Origin: Rubrimonas sp036770645 | GTDB lineage: Bacteria; Pseudomonadota; Alphaproteobacteria; Rhodobacterales; Rhodobacteraceae | Direction: 5' to 3' | Assembly: GCA_036770645.1 (NCBI GenBank) | Contig: DAIPIU010000007.1 | Coordinates: 1 to 64,000, forward strand | Length of the DNA stretch: 64,000 nucleotides | Part shown: piece after piece, positions 8,245 through 15,858 of the stretch | Numbering within the stretch: the stretch's first letter is position 1 | Layout of the letters: each line of letters opens with the position of its first letter | The notes under the pieces: model-generated | The model's input: the letters and a program-made list of their open reading frames with translations, nothing else | Databases searched by the model: none | What the model was told of the DNA's origin: nothing | Program-made: the position numbers and the translations under genes

Positions 8245-9174
8245 TCAGCCCAGCCGCGCCAGCGCCGCCGCCGCCGCGGCCAGCCCCGAGGCATGAGCCC
8301 CCGCGGCGTCGCCCCCGGGCAGCCAGTCCCCGGCGGCGATCAGCCCCGCATGTGCGAGGCAGGGCGCGCCCAGCGGGCCGGTGGCGCGGGCGTAGCGCCA
8401 GCGATGGGCGCGCGCGTGGAGCGCCGCGTCTGGGTCGGCGCCCAGCGCCGCGGCCGCCTCGGCCAGCATGGCGGCGGCGACGGCCTCGGCCGGGTCCTCG
8501 AGATGCGCCAGCGTCCACGCCGCGTCGGCATGGGCGACCCAGCGGTCGGGCGCGCCGGCCCGCCCCGGCTTGGACGAGGAACGGACGAGGCGGGCGGTCG
8601 CGCCCTTGCCCGCGCGGTCGTCCGGCCCCGGGACGGGCGCGGTCCAGGCCGCCATCAGCGTCCAGCAGGGGGCCATGCGGGCGCTCGCGGCAGGGCCGGC
8701 GATGGCGGGGATGGCGGCGCACAGCCGAACCGTCTGGGGGGCGGGCGCGGCGACGAGAACCGCCTCGAAAACGCCCGCATCGGCACCCTGCGCCCCATCC
8801 GGGAGCATCGCGCGCCAGCGCGCGCCCTCGGGCGCGACCGTCGCGACCTCCGTGCCGAAGCGGATGTCGAGCCCGGCGGCCAGCCCGCGCACCAGACCGC
8901 TCATGCCCGGCAGGCCGACCGTCCCGCCGCCCCAGGGCGCGGCGTCGCCGGCGGCGACGGCGGCGAGGAGGAAGGCCGCGAAATCCCCCGCGCCCGGGCC
9001 GACCAGCGGCGCGCCATGGTCGAAATCGAGGCCGTCGGCCGTGCGCCGCGTCGCGAGCCGCCCGCCGAGGCCGCGGCTCTTCTCGAACACCGTCACGGCG
9101 ACGCCGGCATCCGCGAGCGCCCGCGCCGCCGTCAGGCCCGCGAGCCCCGCCCCGATCACCGCCGCCCGCGCCAT
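8245..9174 (-). CDS. FAD/NAD(P)-dependent oxidoreductase, renalase/amine-oxidase-like
   Basis: The 309-residue protein opens with a classic Rossmann FAD-binding motif (VIGAGLAGLTAARAL), followed by the acidic residue in VTVFEKSRGLGGRL, typical of the renalase-like NAD(P)/FAD-dependent oxidoreductases common in proteobacteria. A second FAD-contact segment is near the C-terminus (AGDWLPGGDAAGAHASG). No substrate can be inferred. There is no signal peptide, so it should be cytosolic. It is separated from the upstream OmpA-like gene by an AT-rich spacer (9249-9290) that probably carries its promoter and contains, on the minus strand, a TTAACCAT octamer (9272-9279). Confidence 0.85.
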   Translation of the reverse strand: MARAAVIGAGLAGLTAARALADAGVAVTVFEKSRGLGGRLATRRTADGLDFDHGAPLVGPGAGDFAAFLLAAVAAGDAAPWGGGTVGLPGMSGLVRGLAAGLDIRFGTEVATVAPEGARWRAMLPDGAQGADAGVFEAVLVAAPAPQTVRLCAAIPAIAGPAASARMAPCWTLMAAWTAPVPGPDDRAGKGATARLVRSSSKPGRAGAPDRWVAHADAAWTLAHLEDPAEAVAAAMLAEAAAALGADPDAALHARAHRWRYARATGPLGAPCLAHAGLIAAGDWLPGGDAAGAHASGLAAAAAALARLG

Positions 9175-9306
9175 GGCCCCGCCTCCCCGCCGCCCGGAGC
9201 GGACCCTAGGGCCGAACGCGGGCCGAGGGAAGCCTGTCCTCAGTCGGGACCATTGTTTTAAATAGGGAAATATGGTTAACGCGTAAACGGGACGTTACCC
9301 GCGCAG

Positions 9307-9322
9307 GCCCGCCGCGGCGGGC
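9307..9322. other. 16-bp perfect palindrome downstream of the OmpA-like gene
   Basis: GCCCGCCG/CGGCGGGC is a perfect self-complementary sequence 34 bp past the stop of the reverse-strand OmpA-like gene. It could be a terminator stem, but no T-run follows on the minus strand. Confidence 0.3.
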
Positions 9323-9355
9323 GCGGCGGCGGCGCGCCGCGGCGGCACCGCGCGC

Positions 9356-10942
9356 TCAACGCTCGGTGAACTTCACCTCGATGCGGCGGTTGCGGGCGTC
9401 GCCTTCGGGAGTGCGGCTGGTGTCCACCGGCTGGAACGGGCCGAAGCCGGCCGCCACCAGCCGCTCGGGCGGCAGGCCCTCGACCTCCGACAGATGGCGC
9501 ACCACCGACAGGGCGCGGTCCTGGCTGAGGCGCCAGTTGAACTCGACCGCGCCGGTCGCGTCGGTGTGCCCGTCGACGCGCAGCGCCCAGTCGATGCCCG
9601 GCGGCACCTCGGGGATCACCTCGCGGATGGCCTCCGCCAGCCGCGCGAGCGAGGCGCGGCCCGCCGCGCCCAGTTCCGCCGAGCCGCGGTCGAACAGCAC
9701 CTCGGACTGGAACAGGAAGCGGTCGCCAACCACCGTCACGTCGTCGCGGCCGGCGAGGATCCGGCGCATCCGCCCGAAGAATTCGGAGCGGAAGCCCGCG
9801 AGGCTCTCGTTCTCGGCGCGCAGCCGCTCGGCCTCGCGGCGCTGGAGCGACGCCTCGCGCGCCAGCGCGGCGTTCAGGCGCTGGCCTAGCGTGGCGATCT
9901 CGACGCGGGCCGCGCGGTCCGCGGCCTCCGACGCCGCGAGCCGGGCGCCGAGCGCCGAAAGCTGTTCGCGCAGGGCGCGCGTCTGGGCGTTGAGCGCGGC
10001 CAGTTCGCGCGCGCGGTCGGCCGACACGGCATCGGCCTCGGCCAGCCGCGCCTCGGCCACGATGCGCAGGGCGCGCTCGGCGTCGCGCGCCTCGGCCGCG
10101 GCCGCCTGTTCCTCGGTCAGCTCGGTCGCCGCCGCCTCGGCGGCGGCCAGCAGCGTCAGGGTCTGCTCCGCCCGGCGGCGCTCCTCCTCCAGCACCAGCG
10201 CCAGCGCCGACAGCTCGCTGTCGGCATCGGCCAGCCGCGCGCGCAGCGCCTCGGCGGCCGCGGCCTCGAGCAGGCGCTGCGCCTCGGCCGCCTCCGCGGC
10301 CTCGCCCCGCGCGGCGGCCTGCGCCTGCGCCGCGGCGAGGTCGGTGCGCAGGCTGTCGGCCAGCGCCTCCATCGCGGCGGCGCGGGCGGCGGCCAGACGC
10401 GCGGCCTCGGCCTCGGCGTCGGTCTCGGCGCGCAGGCGCGCGAGCGCCAGCGCCGCCGCCTCCGCCTCGGACAGCGCCGCGTCGCGGGCGGCCTCCGCCT
10501 CGCCGGCGCGCGCGGCCTGGGCCGCGGCCTCGGCGCGGGCGGCGTCGCGTTCCGACAGGCCCAGCGCGAGGCGCGATTCGAGGTCGTCCGCGCGGGCGGC
10601 GGCGGCGTCGCGCTCGGAGGCCAGCGCGATGGCGAGCGCGTCGAGCCGCGCGCCCTCGGCCCGCGCCTCGGTCAGCGTGGCGGTCAGGCGGGCGATCTCG
10701 CCGCCCAGATCCTCCTCGCGCGCCTCGGACAGGGCCAGCGCATTCGACAGCGCGGCGAGGTCGAGCGTCAGCTCGCGCAGGCGGCGCTCGTTGCCGGTGA
10801 TGGTCTCACGCAGGGTGAACTGCACGATCATGAAGATCGACAGCACGAAGGTCAGCACCAGCAGCAGCGCCGTCATGGCGTCGACGAAGCCCGCCCAGGG
10901 CGGGTCGGCCGTCCGTCCGCGGCCCCGGCGCGCGACCGCCAC
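9356..10942 (-). CDS. OmpA/MotB-like protein with long periplasmic coiled coil
   Basis: The 528-residue protein is a probable peptidoglycan-anchored subunit of an ion-driven membrane complex. Residues 1-15 are basic. One transmembrane helix follows at about 20-42 (GFVDAMTALLLVLTFVLS) and contains Asp21, placed like the proton-carrying Asp of MotB, ExbD and TolR. Residues about 50-390 are an Ala/Glu/Arg-rich coiled coil. Residues about 400-528 form an OmpA-type peptidoglycan-binding domain (FQSEVLFDRGSAEL, VDGHTDATG, NWRLSQDRALSVVRHL, RNRRIEVKF). The GTG start at 10942 lies 4 bp after the partner's stop. It is not the flagellar MotB, which is at 36.2 kb. Similar pairs are known in Rhodobacterales but their job is unclear to me. 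Confidence 0.82.
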   Translation of the reverse strand: MAVARRGRGRTADPPWAGFVDAMTALLLVLTFVLSIFMIVQFTLRETITGNERRLRELTLDLAALSNALALSEAREEDLGGEIARLTATLTEARAEGARLDALAIALASERDAAAARADDLESRLALGLSERDAARAEAAAQAARAGEAEAARDAALSEAEAAALALARLRAETDAEAEAARLAAARAAAMEALADSLRTDLAAAQAQAAARGEAAEAAEAQRLLEAAAAEALRARLADADSELSALALVLEEERRRAEQTLTLLAAAEAAATELTEEQAAAAEARDAERALRIVAEARLAEADAVSADRARELAALNAQTRALREQLSALGARLAASEAADRAARVEIATLGQRLNAALAREASLQRREAERLRAENESLAGFRSEFFGRMRRILAGRDDVTVVGDRFLFQSEVLFDRGSAELGAAGRASLARLAEAIREVIPEVPPGIDWALRVDGHTDATGAVEFNWRLSQDRALSVVRHLSEVEGLPPERLVAAGFGPFQPVDTSRTPEGDARNRRIEVKFTER

Positions 10943-10946
10943 GGCG

Positions 10947-12125
10947 CTAGCGCCGCGCCGCGTCGGCCAGCGCGACGACCGCGCGGGTCACCGCGGCGAG
11001 CTCGGCGCGCAGCTCTGCCACCGCGTCCTGGCGGCCGACCGCGATCTCCTCGAGCAGGCGCAGCAACTGGCGGTCGATGCTGCGGATGCGCCCGCGCACC
11101 TCGGCGTCGCCGTCGAGCGCGTCGCCGCCATGCGCGCCCCGGGCCTCGAGCGCGCCGGCGATGCGCTCGAGCAGCGCGGTCTGACGGGCGGCGACCGCCG
11201 GATCGGGGCCGGACGCGGGCGAATCGAGGCCCGCGGCCAGCCGCGCCACCGCCTCGGTCAGCGCCTGGAGGCGCACCGCCTCGGCCGCCCTGCGCTCCTC
11301 GGCCTTTTCGATCAGGCGTCCCAGATCGGCGAGCTGCGCGCCGGTGCGCTCGACCAGCCCCACCGCGATCTCGCCGGCGCCGGCGTCGGGGTCGAAGCCG
11401 ATGCGGGTGATGCCCGACAGCCAGTCCTCGAGCTCGCGGTGGAAGCGGTTCTGCGCGTGGCCCACGAACAGCTCGAGCAGCCCGATCACCAGCGAGCCCG
11501 CGAGCCCCATCAGCGAGGTCGCGAAGGCGGTGCCCATGCCGCCGAGCTGGTCCTCGAGCCCGCGCATCAGCCGGTCGAACACCGCCCCCCCGCTCGCGTC
11601 GCCCTCGGCGGGGGCGAGGTTGCGGATGGTGTCGACCACCGCCGGGACGGTAAGCGACAGCCCCCAGAAGGTGCCGAGAAGGCCGAGGAAGATCAGCAGG
11701 TTGGCGATGTAGCGCGTGATGTCGCGGCGCTCGTCCAGCCGGTCGCCCACGCTGTCGAGGATCGAGCGCGCGGAACTGGCCGAGATGGCCGAGCGCGCGC
11801 GCGCGTCGCGCAGGATCGCGGCCAGCGGGGCCAGAAGCGCGGGGGGCTCGACGAATTCATGGCCGGGGCGGTCCTGCGCGAAGCCCTCGATCCACGACAC
11901 GGACGAGACCATCTGCGCCACGGCGCGGAAGCAGGCGAACACGCCGATCAGGAACACGCCGAAGATCACGGCGTTGAGGTAGACGCTGGACTGGAAGACC
12001 GCGGTGATCTCGCGGTAGAGAAGCCAGCCGATGGTGCCGACGGCGATCATCACCGACAGCATCAGGACGATCTGGCGCACGGGCTGCGAGAACGCGACGT
12101 CCCGCTCGATCGACCCTCTCGCCAC
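10947..12125 (-). CDS. MotA/TolQ/ExbB-family proton-channel-like membrane protein
   Basis: The 392-residue partner of the OmpA-like protein. Four membrane segments are visible at about 15-36, 47-70, 139-160 and 197-222. The third (LLIFLGLLGTFWGLSL) and fourth (GTAFATSLMGLAGSLVIGLLELFVG) carry the Gly/Thr-rich signature of the MotA/TolQ/ExbB family. The C-terminal 150 residues are a predicted cytoplasmic coiled coil, longer than in ExbB or TolQ. The start is GTG at 12125, with GGAGG five bases upstream. The pair probably forms a 5:2-type proton-powered stator, acting on something other than the flagellum. The long tail recalls ZorA, but no Zorya effector genes are adjacent. Confidence 0.82.
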   Translation of the reverse strand: MARGSIERDVAFSQPVRQIVLMLSVMIAVGTIGWLLYREITAVFQSSVYLNAVIFGVFLIGVFACFRAVAQMVSSVSWIEGFAQDRPGHEFVEPPALLAPLAAILRDARARSAISASSARSILDSVGDRLDERRDITRYIANLLIFLGLLGTFWGLSLTVPAVVDTIRNLAPAEGDASGGAVFDRLMRGLEDQLGGMGTAFATSLMGLAGSLVIGLLELFVGHAQNRFHRELEDWLSGITRIGFDPDAGAGEIAVGLVERTGAQLADLGRLIEKAEERRAAEAVRLQALTEAVARLAAGLDSPASGPDPAVAARQTALLERIAGALEARGAHGGDALDGDAEVRGRIRSIDRQLLRLLEEIAVGRQDAVAELRAELAAVTRAVVALADAARR

Positions 12126-12248
12126 GCGCGCCTCCGCCCTCTCGGGGACCGCGATCCCCCTGCATGCCCTGTAGCCCGGCGCGGCCCGCGGCGAAACCGG
12201 AAAGGCGCGAGAATGCCGGCGCTTGCGCGCCGCTGCGGCGCCTGCGCC

Positions 12249-13043
12249 TCAGGCGGCGCGCAGCAGGGCGAGCAGCGTCTCCGCGACCTCCGGGTTCGCC
12301 GCCATCACCGAGCCGCTGGCCAGCGGGTCGGCGCCGTCGGTCTCGGTGTCGCGCACGATGCCGCCGGCCTCGCGCACCAGCAGCAGCCCGGCCGCGATGT
12401 CCCAGGCGTTGAGCTTCCGCTCCCAGAACCCGTCGAGCCGCCCGGCCGCCACCCAGGCCAGATCCAGCGCCGCCGCCCCGTTGCGCCGCACACCCGCGCA
12501 GCGCGGCATGAGGTGCGCGAGGTCGCGCAGGGTGCGCGGCAGCTCGCGCGAGCCCATGAAGGGGATGCCGGTGCCGAACAGCATCTCGCTCATGTCCCGC
12601 CGCCCGGAGACGCGCAGGCGGCGGTTGTTCATCCAGGCGCCCGCGCCCTTCTCGGCGGTGAACAGCTCGTCCTTGGCGACGTCGTAGACCACGCCCGCGG
12701 TGATCTCGCCCTTGCGCTCCAGCGCGATCGAGATGGCCCAGTGCGGGATGCCGTGCAGGAAGTTGGTGGTGCCGTCGAGCGGATCGACGATCCAGGTGTG
12801 CATGCCGTCGGTCCCGGGCACCGCGCCCCCCTCCTCGCCGAGGAAGCCGTAGGCGGGGCGGGCGCGGGCGAGCTCCTCGCGGATCGTCTTCTCGGCGCGG
12901 CGGTCGGCGGCCGAGACGAAATCGCCCGCGCCCTTGACGCTGACCTGCAGGTTCTCGACCTCGCCGAAATCGCGCGCCAGACCGCGCGCGGCCTTGCGCG
13001 CGGCGTTGATCATCACGGTCAGGTTGGGCGACGCCATGGACAT
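12249..13043 (-). CDS. suhB: Inositol-1-monophosphatase family protein
   Basis: This is a Mg2+-dependent, Li+-sensitive sugar-phosphate phosphatase; in bacteria SuhB also affects rRNA transcription. The 264-residue product has all family motifs: GEEGG (metal-binding Glu), WIVDPLDGTTNF (motif A), and NAWDIAAGLLLVREAGG (motif B). The ATG at 13043 has GGAGG six bases upstream; a second ATG at 13037 is less well placed. It is transcribed toward the proton-channel-like pair, 123 bp away, and in Rhodobacterales these genes are often neighbours. Confidence 0.92.
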   Translation of the reverse strand: MSMASPNLTVMINAARKAARGLARDFGEVENLQVSVKGAGDFVSAADRRAEKTIREELARARPAYGFLGEEGGAVPGTDGMHTWIVDPLDGTTNFLHGIPHWAISIALERKGEITAGVVYDVAKDELFTAEKGAGAWMNNRRLRVSGRRDMSEMLFGTGIPFMGSRELPRTLRDLAHLMPRCAGVRRNGAAALDLAWVAAGRLDGFWERKLNAWDIAAGLLLVREAGGIVRDTETDGADPLASGSVMAANPEVAETLLALLRAA

Positions 13044-13148
13044 CGGGGGCCTCCGGGGCCTTGCGGGGGGACGCCCCCGCAGGCTGCGGGATCGCCGCGG
13101 TCATAGCCCGCGCCGGCGCCGCGCCGCAACAGCGCGCGGCGCCGGCCG

Positions 13149-13604
13149 TCAGATCAGCGCGCGCACCCGGCCGGCCCAGGCGCGGTAGGCCTCGCCGAAG
13201 GCGGCCTCAAGCACGGCGGCCTCGGGCTTCGCGAAGCGCACGACCAGCACCCAGGCGTAGAGCGGGGCGAACAGCAGCGCGGTCGCCTCGCCGCCGCTCA
13301 GCGCCCAGCCGGCGACGATCCAGCTGAGGCCCCGGTAGATCGGGTTGCGGACCAGCGCGAAGGGCCCCGCGGTCAGCAGGGCGCGCGGCTGGCGCCGCGG
13401 CTCGATGGGCGTGCCGGCGCGGCGGAACTGCCACGCCGCCCAGAGGATCCAGACCAGCCCCGCCGCGATCAGCGCCCGGCCCGGCCAGATCGCCCAGCCG
13501 GGCAGCGGCAGGATGGCGACGCTCTCGGACCACAGCCAGACGGCGAGCATGGCGAGGGCGCCCCAGACCGGCGGCAGGTCGAGCCGGGCGAGGCGCGCCG
13601 TCAC
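13149..13604 (-). CDS. Isoprenylcysteine carboxyl methyltransferase-like membrane protein
   Basis: The 151-residue protein has three to four hydrophobic helices and the ICMT/PEMT-type motif LVRNPIYRGL, which binds S-adenosylmethionine, followed by a C-terminal EAAFGEAYRAWAGRV block. Bacterial members methylate unknown small substrates or lipids in the inner membrane. The GTG start at 13604 overlaps the panC stop in GTGA, so it is translationally coupled to panC, although a functional link to pantothenate synthesis is not evident. Only about half of a eukaryotic Ste14 is present, as is usual for this bacterial family. Confidence 0.75.
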   Translation of the reverse strand: MTARLARLDLPPVWGALAMLAVWLWSESVAILPLPGWAIWPGRALIAAGLVWILWAAWQFRRAGTPIEPRRQPRALLTAGPFALVRNPIYRGLSWIVAGWALSGGEATALLFAPLYAWVLVVRFAKPEAAVLEAAFGEAYRAWAGRVRALI

Positions 13605-14449
13605 GGCGCCACCGGCACGTTGTCGATGAGGCGCGCCCGCCCGAGCCGCGCCGCGGCGAACACCCGCGCGGGGCGCGCGGGATCGTGGCGGTCGAGCGCC
13701 GCGAGGCTGTCGGCGTCGCGCGCCTCGAGGTAGTCGACCGCCGCGAAGCCCGCCGCCAGCACGGCGGCGCGCGCCCGCGCCGTCGCCGCGGCGGGGTCGG
13801 CCCCGCCATGGATCGCCGCCGCCGCCGCGCGCAAGGCCGCATGCAGCGCCGGCGCGACGGCCCGCTCGGCCGCGGTGAGGTAGCGGTTGCGCGAGGACAG
13901 CGCGAGGCCGTCGGGCGCGCGGGCGGTGGGGGCGCCGAGGATCCGCGTGGGGATGTCGAGGTCGGCGGCGAGGCGGCGGATCACGGCAAGCTGCTGCCAG
14001 TCCTTCTCGCCGAACAGCGCGACATCGGCCTGCGCCTGGTTGAGGTATTTGGCGACAACCTGCGCCACGCCGTCGAAATGCCCGGGCCGCGCGGCCCCGC
14101 ACAGCACCTCGGTCAGCCCGGTCACGCGCACCTGCGTGGCGAAGCCCGGCGGATACATGGCGTCGAGGCCGGGGGCGTAGAGCAGGTCGCAGCCCGCGCC
14201 GGCCAGCAGCGCGGCGTCGGCGCCCTCGTCGCGGGGATAGGCCGCGAAATCCTCGGCCGGGCCGAACTGGGTGGGGTTCACGAAGATCGTCGCAACGACG
14301 CGCCGCGCCTGCGTCCGGGCTAGGGTCACGAGTCCGAGGTGGCCCTCGTGCAGCGCGCCCATGGTGGGGACCAGCGCCACGGTCTCGCCCGCCCTGCGCC
14401 AGGCGGCCGCATGCGCGCGCAGGTCGGGAACGGTGCGGACGGTGTGCAA
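13601..14449 (-). CDS. panC: Pantothenate synthetase (pantoate--beta-alanine ligase)
   Basis: PanC condenses pantoate and beta-alanine with ATP in the last step of pantothenate synthesis, in the cytosol. The 282-residue protein shows VPTMGALHEGHLGLV with the HIGH-like motif, IFVNPTQFGPAEDF, and FGEKDWQQLAVIRR. A TTG start at 14449 is proposed because the conserved N-terminus LHTVRTVPDLR begins there and GGAGA lies a few bases upstream. Longer frames in this phase run antisense across the neighbour and lack conservation. panB is not in the window. Confidence 0.93.
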   Translation of the reverse strand: MHTVRTVPDLRAHAAAWRRAGETVALVPTMGALHEGHLGLVTLARTQARRVVATIFVNPTQFGPAEDFAAYPRDEGADAALLAGAGCDLLYAPGLDAMYPPGFATQVRVTGLTEVLCGAARPGHFDGVAQVVAKYLNQAQADVALFGEKDWQQLAVIRRLAADLDIPTRILGAPTARAPDGLALSSRNRYLTAAERAVAPALHAALRAAAAAIHGGADPAAATARARAAVLAAGFAAVDYLEARDADSLAALDRHDPARPARVFAAARLGRARLIDNVPVAP

Positions 14450-14597
14450 GGGGCTCTCCGTTCGGCTCGGCGCGGCCCGGCGGGCGCGCCGCCGGGCATA
14501 GCGCAGGGCGGGCCGGAGGAGAAGCGCGCAGCCGCGCAACGGGATCGGTCGGCGGCGGCGGATCGCGACGGGCGGAACGGCGGGACCGCGCCGGGCC

Positions 14598-15191
14598 TCA
14601 GAGCGCATCCTCGGTCTCGCCGACCCGGATGTCGGCGCAGCCTGTCTCGACGAAGGCGCGCAGCATCGCCGCGAAGCCCGGCACCGACGCGGAGCCGAGA
14701 TCGACCCTGAAGCGCCAGCCATCCGCGTCGGCGAGCGGACCCTCGAGGCTGTGGACGACGCCAAGCAGATCCGGGCTCTCCTCGCCGAACCGCGGCTGGA
14801 ACCATTCGAGGAACCACCGCCGCAACGGGGTCCAGTCCGGCGAGCCGGAGCCGCGACGCAGGCGCACGTCCGCTGCCGACCAGTCGAAGGTCGCGACCCG
14901 CGCCGAGCGCCCCCGCCCGAGCGGCACGCGCACCGGGGCGAAGCCGATCGGCCCGCCGCCCGGAACGCTTCCCTGCAGCCACCGGCCGTCGCGCAGGAGG
15001 CGGAGGTCGCGGCGGCAGGGCAGGCGCAGCGGTTCATGGCGCAGGATCCGTCCGCCATCGTCGCGCTCGACCGATTCGGCCTCGACCTCGACCCCCGAAT
15101 CGAGCGCGGCGGCCAACGCCTCGAGCAGCGCCGCGACGTGGATGTCGCGCACCGGTCCCAGCACGTCCTGCAGGCCGTCGGTCCCGTCCAT
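14598..15191 (-). CDS. Conserved-looking protein of unknown function
   Basis: I do not recognise this 197-residue protein. The ATG at 15191 has GGGAGGG six bases upstream; an ATG at 15230 is possible but would overlap the DUF1489 gene. There is no signal peptide or transmembrane segment. The composition is Arg/Asp/Gly-rich with a Trp/Phe-rich patch (RRWFLEWFQPRF) near residue 135 and an acidic C-terminus. It lies 23 bp downstream of the DUF1489 gene on the same strand, so they are probably co-transcribed. Codon usage resembles the surrounding genes. Confidence 0.7.
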   Translation of the reverse strand: MDGTDGLQDVLGPVRDIHVAALLEALAAALDSGVEVEAESVERDDGGRILRHEPLRLPCRRDLRLLRDGRWLQGSVPGGGPIGFAPVRVPLGRGRSARVATFDWSAADVRLRRGSGSPDWTPLRRWFLEWFQPRFGEESPDLLGVVHSLEGPLADADGWRFRVDLGSASVPGFAAMLRAFVETGCADIRVGETEDAL

Positions 15192-15214
15192 CGCGCACCC
15201 TCCCACCGGGGCCG

Positions 15215-15673
15215 TCAGGCCCGCTTCCATGCGACGCCGAACTCGGCGAGCGCGCTCTCGATCCCCGGCGGCAGGCCCGCCCCGTCGTCGCGCCCCGACA
15301 GATCCGCGGGCGCATCGCCGACGGCGAGGTAGCGCCAGCCCTGGAACGGGCGCGCCGGCCGCGGTTCGGTCCGGACGACCGGGTTCGCGAGGCGGATGCC
15401 GCAGCGCGGCGCGCCCTCCCCCGTGTCGACCGGTTCGAGCGCGACGATCCTCTGGCGCGCCCGGACGGCGCCCCCGATGACCCAGTAGAGCGAGCCGCCG
15501 GCCAGCAGCGCCTCCGCCCGTTTCGGCCACTGCCGCGTGACGTGCAGCAGGGTGTCCGCCCGGCCCGCAGCGCGCTCGCGCGCCGCCCATTCGTCGCGCC
15601 AGGCTTCGAGATCCTCGACGGTCGCGGCCCCGACGCAGAGTTTCAGCAGGTGAGTCGGGGCGTGTCCGTCCAT
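15215..15673 (-). CDS. DUF1489 family protein
   Basis: A 152-residue protein of a family restricted largely to alphaproteobacteria and of unknown biochemical function. Hallmarks are the N-terminal HLLKLCVGAATVEDLEAW, the central VTRQWPKRAEALL and LYWVIGG, and the C-terminal RPFQGWRYL. No membrane segment or signal is seen, so it is cytosolic. The ATG has AAAGGAG eleven bases upstream. It diverges from nrdJ across a 185-bp spacer that carries palindromes and a clear sigma70 promoter for nrdJ. Confidence 0.88.
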   Translation of the reverse strand: MDGHAPTHLLKLCVGAATVEDLEAWRDEWAARERAAGRADTLLHVTRQWPKRAEALLAGGSLYWVIGGAVRARQRIVALEPVDTGEGAPRCGIRLANPVVRTEPRPARPFQGWRYLAVGDAPADLSGRDDGAGLPPGIESALAEFGVAWKRA

Positions 15674-15699
15674 TGCGCCCTACTCCTTTGGTCGTAGCT

Positions 15700-15717
15700 G
15701 CATTAAAGCTCTAATGC
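15700..15717. promoter_or_regulatory. AT-rich inverted repeat GCATTA-N6-TAATGC (candidate operator)
   Basis: Perfect 6-bp arms separated by six bases stand out in the GC-rich background, 27 bp upstream of the DUF1489 start codon and 142 bp before nrdJ. On the minus strand it contains TTTAAT, a possible -10 for the DUF1489 gene. The regulator is unknown. Confidence 0.35.
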
Positions 15718-15760
15718 CGCGGAACGCCAGACCCGCGAGGGGGCGGACGTCAAAAAAAAC

Positions 15761-15793
15761 TGACAGGGTATCGATTTGCTACCGATGACAGGG
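15761..15793 (+). repeat. Direct repeat TGACAGGG x2 upstream of the nrdJ promoter
   Basis: Two identical octamers at 15761-15768 and 15786-15793 start 25 bp apart, just upstream of the -35 element at 15806. The spacing and position would suit a tandem activator or repressor site. No NrdR-box resemblance is visible. Confidence 0.3.
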
Positions 15794-15805
15794 AAACCTG
15801 CAGGA

Positions 15806-15834
15806 TTGACCGGCACGGCGCTGGTTCCTACTAT
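15806..15834 (+). promoter_or_regulatory. Sigma70-type promoter of nrdJ
   Basis: TTGACC (15806-15811), exactly 17 bp, then TACTAT (15829-15834) match the -35/-10 consensus at 5/6 and 4/6 positions. Transcription would start near 15841, leaving a leader of only about 18 nt with CCGGAGG before the ATG at 15859. There is no room for a cobalamin riboswitch. Confidence 0.6.
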
Positions 15835-15858
15835 GTTCGCGAACCGGAGGCCGACCCG

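Noticed and set aside
9272..9279. TTAACCAT octamer (minus strand) as a full CtrA box
   Set aside because: Only a half-site; no second TTAA at seven-base spacing.
9356..12125. Zorya anti-phage system (ZorA/ZorB)
   Set aside because: The subunit layout is similar, but no ZorC/D or ZorE gene is adjacent; the neighbours are suhB and an FAD oxidoreductase. No defence context is visible.
15674..15858. Cobalamin riboswitch ahead of the B12-dependent nrdJ
   Set aside because: No B12-box-like sequence, and the promoter at 15806-15834 leaves a leader of only about 18 nt.
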